Origin: DATCMA01 sp036563645
Lineage (GTDB): Bacteria > Actinomycetota > Actinomycetes > Mycobacteriales > Micromonosporaceae
NCBI GenBank assembly: GCA_036563645.1
Contig: DATCMA010000049.1
Span: 43,582-107,581, forward strand
Length of the DNA stretch: 64,000 nucleotides
Direction of reading: 5' to 3'
Shown one piece after another: positions 23,689 to 32,048 of this stretch (its first letter is position 1; each line of letters starts with the position of its first letter). The notes under the pieces were generated by a model, which searched no databases, was not told where the DNA came from, and was given only the letters and a program-made list of their open reading frames with translations. Position numbers and translations under genes: made by a program.

Positions 23689-24828
23689 TCACCGCAGGAA
23701 CACCACGCTGATCGCGTACGTCAGGGGGGTGGCGAGGGCGAAGCCGCCGAGCGGGCCCTGCATGTGCCGCGCCCACCACGTCGTCGGCGGATCGCCGGCC
23801 ATCTGCCGCCCCGCTTCGGCGTACCCGACGGCGAGGTCGGCCAGCACGGCGGTCGCCGCGGCGATCAAACCGAGCACGGCGCCGCTGGTGGGCGTGAAGC
23901 CGACCAGGTAGGCCCCGATCACGGAGCCGGTGAGCGTCCCGGCCATGGCCCCGACCACGACGCCGGTGGCACCGCGCGGCACCTGCGGAGCGAGCCGCGG
24001 CCAGGGCAGGACCGCGTCGATCAGCCGCGCCACCATGACCGCCACGGTGGCGGCGGCGAGGGAGACGAAAATCGCCTGAGTGCCGATCGGGATGCGGCTC
24101 AACACGATCAGCATGGCGAAGGCCACCACGCCGACCATGATCAACATGGTGGATCCCAGCGAGTCGGTGACCCGGGCGCGATCCGCCGGCCGGACGAGCT
24201 GCGCGAGGACCGCGACGATGAACCCACCGGCGGCCACGTAGCCGAGCGGGGCGAGCCCGGCCACCCGGGGCAGCACAGCCCCGGCGTCCGCCCCCACGGC
24301 GACCAGCACACCGATCGCCGCCACGATCGGCAGCGCGGGTGGGCGAAGCGCCTTGGTCCACGAGGCTACGAACAGCGCCTGGACCCCGAACACCACGACC
24401 GCGAAGGGGATCCGGGCGTGGCCCGGCCCCGCGGTCTCCGCGCCGAAGACCAAGCCGATGCCCAGGAGCGCGGCGAAACCGGCGATCGCCACGGAGACCA
24501 CGGGCCGCACCGGCACGGGGGGCATGTTCTCCGCCTTCTTCTTGGCGGCCTCTTTCTCTTTCTCCGTCGGGCGCTTCCACCCGCGTGAACGCCCGCGGCG
24601 TCCACTGGCGTCGTGGCGACCACGCCCGCTCCCCGTGCTCCGCCCAGGTCGATCAGCCGTCGCGGTCTCCTCCGTCGGAGCGCTCACGCGCGCCCGCGCC
24701 GCACCACCGCTCGGCGGCGCTACCCGCGCGCCCCACGGGCCGGGAGCGCTCTCAGCGCCCCGACCCATCTCGGTCGGGCGACCTGTCTCAACGGGTTGGC
24801 CGCGCTCAGGAGACGTGGAGGGGAACAC
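23689..24828 (-). CDS. polytopic membrane protein of unknown function
   Basis: A 379-residue protein. The first 100 or so residues are charged and disordered, ending in a KEKEAAKKKAE stretch. Eight or so membrane spans follow, for example GFAALLGIGLVFG, LGSTMLIMVGVVAFAMLIVL and TGVVVGAMAGTLTGSVIGAYLVG. A late acidic GYAEAGRQMAGDPPTTWW loop recalls CDP-alcohol or CdsA-like enzymes but lacks their signature, so no enzyme call is made. It is divergent from glnR with about 230 bp between them. The exact start is uncertain within the disordered region. Confidence 0.65.
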   Translation of the reverse strand: MFPSTSPERGQPVETGRPTEMGRGAESAPGPWGARVAPPSGGAARARVSAPTEETATADRPGRSTGSGRGRHDASGRRGRSRGWKRPTEKEKEAAKKKAENMPPVPVRPVVSVAIAGFAALLGIGLVFGAETAGPGHARIPFAVVVFGVQALFVASWTKALRPPALPIVAAIGVLVAVGADAGAVLPRVAGLAPLGYVAAGGFIVAVLAQLVRPADRARVTDSLGSTMLIMVGVVAFAMLIVLSRIPIGTQAIFVSLAAATVAVMVARLIDAVLPWPRLAPQVPRGATGVVVGAMAGTLTGSVIGAYLVGFTPTSGAVLGLIAAATAVLADLAVGYAEAGRQMAGDPPTTWWARHMQGPLGGFALATPLTYAISVVFLR

Positions 24829-24921
24829 GTACCGATCGTGCCAGACCGGCCACCGCCCGCGGGACGGCGGCCGCCGCTGTCCGCCCCACCCCCTTCATTA
24901 ACTCGTTTTCACGTTTTTCGC

Positions 24922-24933
24922 CGTGGTACCACG
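24922..24933. promoter_or_regulatory. 12-bp palindrome in the glnR divergent promoter region
   Basis: CGTGGTACCACG is a perfect palindrome 126-137 bp upstream of the glnR start. Slightly nearer glnR, CTCTC and GAGAG pair around an 8-base loop (about 24946-24963). Either may be an operator or leader structure. Neither matches the known GlnR box. Confidence 0.35.
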
Positions 24934-25058
24934 TCAGGGGGATACCTCTCGTTAAGCTGAGAGAACGCCCGCCGTCGACGCCGGGACGCAACCAGTCCGC
25001 AATCTGTCCCTGTCGGACCGCCCTAGCGCGGCCGCGCGCCGCAGGACGGAGGCGCCTC

Positions 25059-25772
25059 GTGGAGATCCTCCTGCTGGTCACGGCTCGATCCGGGGAACCC
25101 TCGGCCGTGTTGCCCGCTCTCGACCTCCTGCCCCACACGGTACGCACGACGCCGCGGGACGTGCGTAGCTTCGTCACCGGCCCGAGGCCGGATGTCATCC
25201 TCATCGACGCTCGGACGGAGCTGTCCGAGGCGCGTGCCACCTGCCGTATGCTCCACGCGACTGGGCTCCACATCCCGCTCATCGCCGTGGTGACGGAAGC
25301 CGGCCTCATCGCGATCAACGCGGATTGGGGCATCGACGACGTGGTCCTCACCGGTGCTGGCCCGGCTGAGGTCGAGGCGCGACTGCGGCTGGCCGTGGGC
25401 CGATCCACCACCTCGAACGGAGGGTCCACCGGTCTCATTCGGGCGGGTGACCTCGTCATCGATCCGGATACGTACTCCGTCAAGATCAAGGGCCGTCCGC
25501 TCGACCTCACCTACAAGGAGTTCGAGCTGCTGAAGTTCCTCGCGCAGCACCCGGGCCGGGTCTTCACCCGCGACCAGCTCCTGCGCGAGGTCTGGGGGTA
25601 CGACTACTTCGGCGGCACCCGGACCGTGGACGTGCACGTCCGGCGCCTGCGCGCCAAGCTCGGCTCCGAGTACGAGTCCATGATCGGGACGGTGCGTCAG
25701 GTCGGGTACAAGTTCGTCCTCCCCCCAGGCCGGTCGCTGCCCGACACTGAGCCGGAGAAGGTCTCGGTGTGA
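25059..25772 (+). CDS. glnR: global nitrogen regulator GlnR
   Basis: A 237-residue OmpR-family orphan regulator controlling glutamine synthetase, ammonium transport and nitrate/nitrite genes in actinobacteria. The receiver-like domain keeps VILIDAR and TADWGIDDV-type sequence (here NADWGIDDVVL) but lacks the full acidic pocket and switch residues, as in known GlnR proteins, which form dimers without phosphorylation. The winged helix is highly conserved: DLTYKEFELLKFLAQHPGRV, EVWGYDYFGGTRTVDVHVRR and GTVRQVGYKFV. The GTG at 25059 follows GGAGG by 6 bases. There is no kinase neighbour. Confidence 0.93.
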   Translation: MEILLLVTARSGEPSAVLPALDLLPHTVRTTPRDVRSFVTGPRPDVILIDARTELSEARATCRMLHATGLHIPLIAVVTEAGLIAINADWGIDDVVLTGAGPAEVEARLRLAVGRSTTSNGGSTGLIRAGDLVIDPDTYSVKIKGRPLDLTYKEFELLKFLAQHPGRVFTRDQLLREVWGYDYFGGTRTVDVHVRRLRAKLGSEYESMIGTVRQVGYKFVLPPGRSLPDTEPEKVSV

Positions 25773-25960
25773 CACCCCACGCCGTCGCCTGATCGGCGTC
25801 GGGCAGCCACCATTTGGTTAGTTTTCCGGTTAGAACGTGAAACGCCCGATTCAGGGAAGAGGTCCCCTTTAGCCTGTCCGCGTGCATTCGAAGCGACAGG
25901 CCATTTCGTGCGCATTGATCCCTTATTTCGCCGCCCGTACGGTCTGTGGGGGATCGTGAC

Positions 25961-26785
25961 ATGGGCGAGCGCAGCACCCGAATCGCGATGATTGCCGTGC
26001 TCGCCGCCGTCACCATGATCGCGGGCATGTACTCCTGGAAGACCGGCTTGGCGGGTGGTTCAGCGGCACGCGCGGTGACGTATGTCCACCCGGCGACCCC
26101 CTCGGCTGTCGTCGCGCACTCCCCGACGCCGTCCCCCTCCCCCGCCGCATCGCCACTCGGCCCCGGCACCGACGGCCCCTACGGCGCACGGCAGAGCACG
26201 GAGGGCACCACCGTCGCCCTCACCTTCGACGACGGCCCGCACCCCACCTACACGCCGCAGGTGCTCGCGCTCCTGCGCCGCTACCAGGTCAAAGCGACGT
26301 TCTGCGTCGTCGGCGTCCAGGCGCAGGCCTATCCCCACTTGGTGCGACAGATCGCCGCCGAGGGGCACACCCTGTGCAACCACTCGTGGCAACACGAGTT
26401 CGACCTCGGTTCCCGGTCTCCGGCCGACATTCGGGCGAACCTCATGCGGACCCTCGCGGCCATTCAGGCGGCGGTGCCGGATGCCCCGGTGCGCTACTTC
26501 CGGCAACCCGGCGGCTACTGGACGCCGGCCGTGGTGGCCGAAGCGCGCAGCCTCGGCATGACCTCCCTGGACTGGGCGGTCGACCCGCGGGACTGGGAGA
26601 ACCTCAACGCGGATCACATCGCCTCCACGGTGCTCGCCACCACCGAGCCCGGGGCGATCATCCTGCTCCACGACGGCGGTGGCGACCGCAGCGCGACGGT
26701 CGCGGCCCTCCGCCAGATCCTGCCCGAGCTCAAGGCTCGCTTTCAGCTCGCCGCCCTCCCCGCCGGCGTGATCCCGCCGAATTGA
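25961..26785 (+). CDS. polysaccharide deacetylase (NodB domain)
   Basis: A 274-residue exported or membrane-anchored carbohydrate esterase family 4 protein. An N-terminal signal/anchor (about 5-27) is followed by a Pro/Ser-rich linker and a NodB domain. Motif 1 is TFDDGPHPT near residue 90 with the catalytic and metal Asp. Motif 2 is NHSWQHEFDL with both metal His; motif 3 is YFRQPGGYW, motif 4 DWAVDPRDW and motif 5 ILLHDGGG. All catalytic residues are present. It likely de-N-acetylates peptidoglycan or another cell-wall glycan. The ATG at 25961 follows GGGGGA by 7-8 bases. Confidence 0.9.
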   Translation: MGERSTRIAMIAVLAAVTMIAGMYSWKTGLAGGSAARAVTYVHPATPSAVVAHSPTPSPSPAASPLGPGTDGPYGARQSTEGTTVALTFDDGPHPTYTPQVLALLRRYQVKATFCVVGVQAQAYPHLVRQIAAEGHTLCNHSWQHEFDLGSRSPADIRANLMRTLAAIQAAVPDAPVRYFRQPGGYWTPAVVAEARSLGMTSLDWAVDPRDWENLNADHIASTVLATTEPGAIILLHDGGGDRSATVAALRQILPELKARFQLAALPAGVIPPN

Positions 26786-26820
26786 CCGACCCCTCGTGTT
26801 GGGCCACTCGGGCTCCCCCG

Positions 26821-26842
26821 CCGCCACCGGTTACTGTGGCGG
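26821..26842 (+). promoter_or_regulatory. hairpin covering the mshD ribosome binding site
   Basis: CCGCCAC (26821-26827) and GTGGCGG (26836-26842) are perfect complements around an 8-base loop, ending 1 base before the mshD ATG. The right arm contains the only Shine-Dalgarno-like bases (GGCGGG). It could be a terminator of the deacetylase gene, a translational block, or both. Confidence 0.4.
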
Positions 26843-26843
26843 G

Positions 26844-27776
26844 ATGACCGGCGCGTTCACCCCCGACCCGATCCCCGTTGACCGCACCGACCGCCTGACC
26901 GCGGCGGAGACCGCGGAGATCGTCGCGCTCGCCCAAGCCGCTGGTGCCGCCGACGGCGCTGATCCGCTCTCGGAGGCGGTCCTGCTTCGCCTCCGCCACG
27001 GCGGCGCCGGCGCCCACCTGCTCATCCGCGACCGGGACGACACCCTCGCCGGGTACGCCCACGTTGACCTCGAGGACGCGGTCGACGGTCCGTGGGCTGA
27101 GGTGGTCGTCCACCCCGCCCACCGCCGCAAGGGCCTGGGGCGGCGCCTGGTCGAGGAGGCGCTGGCCGTCGCCCGCGAGGCGGACCCACGGGGACGACTG
27201 CGGATGTGGGCACACGGCGACCACCCGTCGGCCGGCGCGCTCGCGGTGGACCTCGGGTTCGCGCGCTCCCGCGTGTTGCTCCAGCTCCGCCGACCGCTCA
27301 CTCAGCCCATGCCGGAGCGCCCGCTTCCCGAGCACGTCCACCTGCGGACCTTCGAGCCCGGACGCGACGACGCCGCGTGGCTCGACCTGAACGCGCGCGC
27401 CTTCGCCAGCCACCCCGAACAAGGCCGCTGGACCGAGCGGGACCTGCGGCTGCGGATGGAGGAGCCGTGGTTCGACCCGGCGGGTTTCCTGCTCGCCGTC
27501 GAGCGGGCGACGGGCCGGCTCCTCGGTTTCCACTGGACGAAGGTGCACGACGGCACGCCACCCATCGGCGAGGTCTACGTCCTCGGCGTGGATCCCGACG
27601 CGCACGGTCAAGGGCTCGGCGCGGCGTTGGCCGTCGCGGGCTTGCGCTATCTCCGCGAACGCGGCCTGGACCGGGTGATGCTCTACGTTGAAGAGTCCAA
27701 TGTAGCCGCGTTGACGCTGTACCGCCGGCTAGGTTTCGCGCACTGGGCCGCGCACGTGCTCTACCGCCACGGCTAG
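26844..27776 (+). CDS. mshD: mycothiol synthase MshD
   Basis: Final step of mycothiol biosynthesis: acetyl transfer from acetyl-CoA to Cys-GlcN-Ins. The 310-residue protein holds two GNAT domains. The N-terminal one has VVVHPAHRRKGLGRRLVEEAL; the C-terminal, active one has VYVLGVDPDAHGQGLGAALAV and LYVEESNVAALTLYRRLGF. Family-specific LDLNARAFASHPEQGRW and FHWTKVHDG are present. The ATG at 26844 is directly preceded by a hairpin. It is separated by about 225 bp from pstS. Confidence 0.95.
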   Translation: MTGAFTPDPIPVDRTDRLTAAETAEIVALAQAAGAADGADPLSEAVLLRLRHGGAGAHLLIRDRDDTLAGYAHVDLEDAVDGPWAEVVVHPAHRRKGLGRRLVEEALAVAREADPRGRLRMWAHGDHPSAGALAVDLGFARSRVLLQLRRPLTQPMPERPLPEHVHLRTFEPGRDDAAWLDLNARAFASHPEQGRWTERDLRLRMEEPWFDPAGFLLAVERATGRLLGFHWTKVHDGTPPIGEVYVLGVDPDAHGQGLGAALAVAGLRYLRERGLDRVMLYVEESNVAALTLYRRLGFAHWAAHVLYRHG

Positions 27777-27884
27777 GGCACATCGGCGACCACGTCGCGC
27801 ACCTCCCCGTCGACCAGCGCCAGTTCTTCGTTCACATCACCGACCACTCGCAATCAACGCCGCGCTACCCAAGTGGTCTGACCT

Positions 27885-27902
27885 GTTCACCCCTCGTTCA
27901 CT
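27885..27902 (+). promoter_or_regulatory. PHO/RegX3 box upstream of pstS
   Basis: GTTCACC at 27885-27891 and GTTCACT at 27896-27902 are direct repeats with exact 11-bp spacing, matching the PHO-box unit. A further half-site GTTCACA lies at 27830-27836. The box is about 100-120 bp upstream of the pstS start, as expected for an activator of the OmpR family. Confidence 0.8.
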
Positions 27903-28003
27903 CGTGCCCGAAGAACCGGCTACCTACCGCCCCTAGCGTGCGAGCTACCGACGGCCGGGAATCCGTCTCCGGCCCTCCGCCTACGCGAAGGGGAATCCTC
28001 ACG

Positions 28004-29098
28004 GTGAAGCTGCGGCGTCACACGGTTGTCACTGGCCTCACCCTGGGCGCGCTCGTCGCACTCAGCGCGTGTGGATCGGACAACGAACCGGCGACAAGCT
28101 CCCTCTCCGCGGCCAGCGTCGACTGCGCCACGGGCACGCTCAACGCCCAAGGATCATCGGCGCAGAAGAACGCCATGGCCGAGTGGATCAAGGAGTACCA
28201 ACAGCGGTGCCCCGGCGTCACGATCAACTATGAGCCGAGTGGCTCGGGCGCGGGCATTCAGGCGTTCATCGCGGGTACGGCCGACTTCGCCGGCTCGGAC
28301 TCCGTCCTCAAACCGGACGAGCGACCTCGGGCGGACGCGACGTGCGGGGGCAATCGGGCGATCCACCTGCCGATGGTGATCGGCCCGGTCGCGGTGATCT
28401 ACAACGTCCCTGGGGTGACCGACCTCCAACTCACACCGGCCACGCTCGCCCGGATCTTCGCGGGCGAGGTGACTCGGTGGAACGACCCCGTGATCGCCGC
28501 CGACAACCCGAACACCCCGCTCCCTTCCCTACCGATCCAGGCGGTGCACCGCTCGGACGAGTCCGGTACCACGGACAACTTCACCGCCTTCCTTAGCGCA
28601 GCGGCGCCACGGGAGTGGACCTTCGGCACGTCCAAGGCGTGGAAGGCGCCGGGAGGCACCGGGGCGAAGGGCTCCGACGGCGTGACCAGCGCGGTCAAGC
28701 AGACGACGGGCGCGATCGGCTACGTCGAGATGTCCTTCGCGGAGAACTCCAACCTCCCCATGGCCAAGATCGCCAATGGCGCGGGGGAGTTCGTGGCGCT
28801 GACCCCCGAGTCGGCCGGTAAGGCGGTAGCGGACGCCGCGGTGAGCGGCCAGGGGAACGACCTCACGCTCTCGGTGGACTACACCACGACCGCGTCCGGC
28901 GCCTACCCGATCGTGCTGGTGACCTACGAGATCGTCTGCGACAAGGGGATCCCCGCCGACAAGCTCCCGCTGATCAAAGGCTTCCTCGGGTACGCGGCGA
29001 GCCCAGAGGGGCAGGCCCGACTCGTCGAGCTGGGGTATGCGCCGCTCCCCGAGACGGTTCGTGCCAAGGTCGCGGCCGCGATCGACCAACTGTCCTAG
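28004..29098 (+). CDS. pstS: phosphate ABC transporter substrate-binding lipoprotein PstS
   Basis: High-affinity phosphate-binding lipoprotein. The 364 residues start (GTG at 28004, AAGGGGA 9 bases upstream) with a lipoprotein signal ending in LVALSACGS, with Cys as the lipidation site. Phosphate-binding segments are LNAQGSSAQKNAM, YEPSGSGAGIQAF, DFAGSDSVLK and VHRSDESGTTDNF. The PstS family usually reads T/S-G-S-G-S; here it is SGSGAGI. It is first gene of the pstSCAB operon and preceded by a PHO box. Confidence 0.95.
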   Translation: MKLRRHTVVTGLTLGALVALSACGSDNEPATSSLSAASVDCATGTLNAQGSSAQKNAMAEWIKEYQQRCPGVTINYEPSGSGAGIQAFIAGTADFAGSDSVLKPDERPRADATCGGNRAIHLPMVIGPVAVIYNVPGVTDLQLTPATLARIFAGEVTRWNDPVIAADNPNTPLPSLPIQAVHRSDESGTTDNFTAFLSAAAPREWTFGTSKAWKAPGGTGAKGSDGVTSAVKQTTGAIGYVEMSFAENSNLPMAKIANGAGEFVALTPESAGKAVADAAVSGQGNDLTLSVDYTTTASGAYPIVLVTYEIVCDKGIPADKLPLIKGFLGYAASPEGQARLVELGYAPLPETVRAKVAAAIDQLS

Positions 29099-29123
29099 TA
29101 AGACATCGACCTCACCTGACTCC

Positions 29124-30197
29124 ATGGACCAGGAGCACCTCCGCGCACCTGAGGTCGACCGCGACGGGTGGGGCGTCGTGCACACCCCACCCTCAGCGCA
29201 TTCGGCCACTGTCTCGCTGCCTTCCGACACCGAGGTCGACTCCGCCGCGATGGGAGGCGGCGGGGCCCTGCCTCGGCGGCGCGCGTTCGGGGCGGAGCGC
29301 GTCTTCCGCGCGCTGACCGTCCTGGCCGGGAGCGCCGTCCTGACCATCATCGTCGCCATCGCGGTCTTCCTGATCGCCAAGGCCATCCCCGCGCTCCGGG
29401 CGAACACGGCGAACTTCATCACCGAGACTGACTGGTTCCCCAACGAGGGTCGCTTCGGCATCGCGGCCCTGGCGTTCGGCACCGTCCTCACCTCGGCGCT
29501 CGCGCTCCTCGTGGCGGTCCCGGTGGCGTTGGGCGTGGCGCTCTACCTCTCCCACTACGCGCCACGGCGGCTCGCCACCGCTCTGGGGTTCCTCATCGAC
29601 CTCCTCGCCGCCGTGCCGAGCGTCGTCTTCGGTCTCTGGGGGCGGGAGATCTTCATCGGGCCGGTGATCAGTCTCTCCGCCTGGCTGCACCGCACCCTCG
29701 GCTGGATTCCCCTCTTCGCCAACGAGGGCCCGTACGGGCGAAGCGTCCTGCTGGGATCCCTCGTCCTCGCGATCATGGTGCTTCCGATCATCACCTCGCT
29801 CTCGCGCGAGGTCTTTGCGCAGACGCCCCGGGCGCACGAGGAAGCCGCCCTCGCCCTCGGGGCCACACGCTGGGAGATGATCCGAATCGCGGTGCTGCCC
29901 TACGCGCGCCCCGGTGTCATCGCCGCGGTGATGCTCGGCCTCGGGCGGGCGCTCGGCGAGACCATCGCCTTGGCGATGACCCTCGGCGCCACCTTCGAGA
30001 TCTCGTTCGACCTGATCGGCAGCGGGGGCAACACCATCGCCGCCAACATCGCCAACGGGTTCGGCGAAGCCAGTGAGCTCGGTCGCGGCGCCCTCATCGC
30101 CTCCGGTCTCGTCCTCTTCGGCATCACCTTGATCGTCAACATGGCCGCGCGCGCGATCACCTACCGCCGCCGCGCGTTCACGGAGGTGGCCGCATGA
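29124..30197 (+). CDS. pstC: phosphate ABC transporter permease PstC
   Basis: Inner-membrane permease of about 357 residues with an unusually long cytosolic N-terminus (about 65 residues) and then six or so membrane spans. The EAA loop that docks PstB reads EEAALALGATRWEMIRIAVLPYA (as EEAALALGATRW, then IRIAVLPYARPG), followed by LGLGRALGETIAL. The ATG at 29124 lacks a good ribosome binding site; an ATG at 29250 is an alternative start that would remove most of the extra N-terminus. It overlaps pstA by 4 bases. Confidence 0.92.
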   Translation: MDQEHLRAPEVDRDGWGVVHTPPSAHSATVSLPSDTEVDSAAMGGGGALPRRRAFGAERVFRALTVLAGSAVLTIIVAIAVFLIAKAIPALRANTANFITETDWFPNEGRFGIAALAFGTVLTSALALLVAVPVALGVALYLSHYAPRRLATALGFLIDLLAAVPSVVFGLWGREIFIGPVISLSAWLHRTLGWIPLFANEGPYGRSVLLGSLVLAIMVLPIITSLSREVFAQTPRAHEEAALALGATRWEMIRIAVLPYARPGVIAAVMLGLGRALGETIALAMTLGATFEISFDLIGSGGNTIAANIANGFGEASELGRGALIASGLVLFGITLIVNMAARAITYRRRAFTEVAA

Positions 30198-31258
30198 CCT
30201 CCCCTGCTCTGTCCCCTCTCCCCCTGCGCCGGCGTCGCCTGCCACGGTGGGTTCCCCTCTGCCACGCCCTGGGCGCGCTGGCGCTCTCCGCCGTCGTCGT
30301 GCGCGGCACCGGGGTAGGCGGCTGGGTCCTGGTCGGGCTACTCGCCGCGGTGCTCTACGTCGCCGGGATGCACGTGACGACCGCGCGGGTGGCGGGCTCC
30401 CGAGCCGCCCGGGACGCGACGTGGCGCGCGCTCATCCACGCCGCGTTTCTCATCGCCGTCCTTCCCCTCGGCTCGGTGTGCTGGGCTTTGGTCTCCCGCG
30501 GCGTGGCGCGGCTCGACGCCACCTTCTTCGGCACGTCGATGAACAACATCGGGCCACGCGATCCGATGGGCGGGGCCTACCACGCGATCATCGGCACGCT
30601 GGAGCAAGTAGGGATCGCCACGCTCATCACCGTGCCGCTCGGCATCACCGCCGCCATCGCCATCGTCGAGTACGGCCAGAGCCGCTTCGCGAACACAATC
30701 CGGTTCTTCGTCGACGTGATGACCGGCATTCCCTCCATTGTGGCCGGTCTGTTCGTGCTCGCGTTCTGGGTGCTCATCGTCTACCCGGTTTTCAACGACG
30801 GCCGCCCCGGGTACTCAGGATTCGCGGCCGCCCTCGCGCTCAGCGTACTCATGCTGCCCACCGTGGTTCGCTCCACTGAGGAGATGCTTCGTCTCGTTCC
30901 CGCGCCGCTGCGGGAAGGGGCGTACGCGCTGGGCGTGCCGAAGTGGAAGACGATCCTGCGCATCGTATTGCCGACCGCGTGGCCTGGCATCGTCACCGGC
31001 GTGATGCTGGCCGTCGCCCGGGCCGCCGGGGAGACCGCCCCCGTCCTGTTGGTGGCCGGCGGCACCGCCGCAATCAACTACAACCCGTTCGAGAACAACC
31101 AGTCCTCCCTCGCGCTCTTCGTCTACAGCCAGGCCACCGACTCGTCGAGATTCGCGCCCCAGCGTGCGTGGGCCGCCGCCCTCACGCTGGTCGCGCTGGT
31201 GATGGTGCTCACGATCACGGCGAAGCTGCTCGCGCGGCGGAATCGGCTCGCCCACTAG
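30194..31258 (+). CDS. pstA: phosphate ABC transporter permease PstA
   Basis: A 354-residue permease, second membrane subunit of the Pst importer. Starts with ATGA overlap on pstC. Two extra N-terminal spans (about residues 20-60) precede the canonical six. Conserved sequence includes FFVDVMTGIPSIVAGLF, the EAA-type loop LREGAYALGVPKWKTILRIV and MLAVARAAGETAPVLLV. The length is greater than E. coli PstA because of the N-terminal extension, which is common in actinobacteria. Confidence 0.93.
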   Translation: MTSPALSPLPLRRRRLPRWVPLCHALGALALSAVVVRGTGVGGWVLVGLLAAVLYVAGMHVTTARVAGSRAARDATWRALIHAAFLIAVLPLGSVCWALVSRGVARLDATFFGTSMNNIGPRDPMGGAYHAIIGTLEQVGIATLITVPLGITAAIAIVEYGQSRFANTIRFFVDVMTGIPSIVAGLFVLAFWVLIVYPVFNDGRPGYSGFAAALALSVLMLPTVVRSTEEMLRLVPAPLREGAYALGVPKWKTILRIVLPTAWPGIVTGVMLAVARAAGETAPVLLVAGGTAAINYNPFENNQSSLALFVYSQATDSSRFAPQRAWAAALTLVALVMVLTITAKLLARRNRLAH

Positions 31259-31271
31259 CGGAGGAACGAAC

Positions 31272-32048
31272 ATGGCGAAGCGCATCGAGGCGGTGGGAGT
31301 CACCGCGTACTACGGATCGGTCAAGGTGATTGAAGACATCACGATGGTCGTCGAGCCCAAGACCGTCACCGCGCTGATTGGGCCGTCGGGCTGTGGCAAG
31401 TCCACCTTTCTCCGCACCATCAACCGGATGCACGAGGTGGTGCCAGGGGCCCGGGTGGAGGGTGAGCTGACCATCGACGGTCAGAACATTTACGACCCCG
31501 AGGTGGACGTCACCGCGGTGCGCCGCACCATCGGCATGGTCTTCCAGCGGCCGAACCCGTTCCCCACCATGTCCATCTTCGACAACGTGGTGGCCGGATT
31601 GCGGCTCGCCGGGGTGCGCAAGAAGGCGGTATTGGCGGAGGCGGCGGAGAGGGCGCTGCGGGCGGCGAACCTCTGGGACGAGGTCAAGGATCGGCTCGAC
31701 AAGCCCGGGGCCAGCCTCTCCGGCGGTCAGCAGCAGCGGCTCTGCATCGCCCGCACCATCGCGGTCGAGCCGGAGGTTGTCCTGATGGACGAACCCTGCT
31801 CCGCGCTGGATCCGATCTCCACGCTGGCGATCGAAGACCTGATCCTCCAGCTCAGAGACCGCTACACCATCCTCATCGTCACCCACAACATGCAGCAGGC
31901 CGCCCGCGTCTCTGACCGCACCGCGTTCTTCTCCATCGAACGCGCCGGCGAGCCGGGGCGGCTCATCGAGTACGACGACACCCAAAAGATCTTCAGCAAC
32001 CCGCGGGAGCAGAAGACGGAGGACTACATCACCGGCCGCTTCGGGTGA
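31272..32048 (+). CDS. pstB: phosphate ABC transporter ATP-binding protein PstB
   Basis: A 258-residue ATPase driving the Pst importer. Walker A is GPSGCGKSTF (about residues 37-46), the Q loop MVFQRPNPFPT is diagnostic of PstB, the signature is LSGGQQQRLCIART, Walker B is VVLMDEPCSALDP and the switch His is in VTHNMQQA. An excellent ribosome binding site (GGAGG, 7 bases) precedes the ATG at 31272. Its 3' end overlaps the convergent NUDIX gene by 20 bp. phoU, frequently next in such operons, is absent. Confidence 0.96.
   Translation: MAKRIEAVGVTAYYGSVKVIEDITMVVEPKTVTALIGPSGCGKSTFLRTINRMHEVVPGARVEGELTIDGQNIYDPEVDVTAVRRTIGMVFQRPNPFPTMSIFDNVVAGLRLAGVRKKAVLAEAAERALRAANLWDEVKDRLDKPGASLSGGQQQRLCIARTIAVEPEVVLMDEPCSALDPISTLAIEDLILQLRDRYTILIVTHNMQQAARVSDRTAFFSIERAGEPGRLIEYDDTQKIFSNPREQKTEDYITGRFG

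Noticed and set aside
25813..25840. GTTAG-N5-GAAAC downstream of glnR as a GlnR box
   Set aside because: Spacing is 5 instead of 6 and the first half lacks AC; too weak to call.
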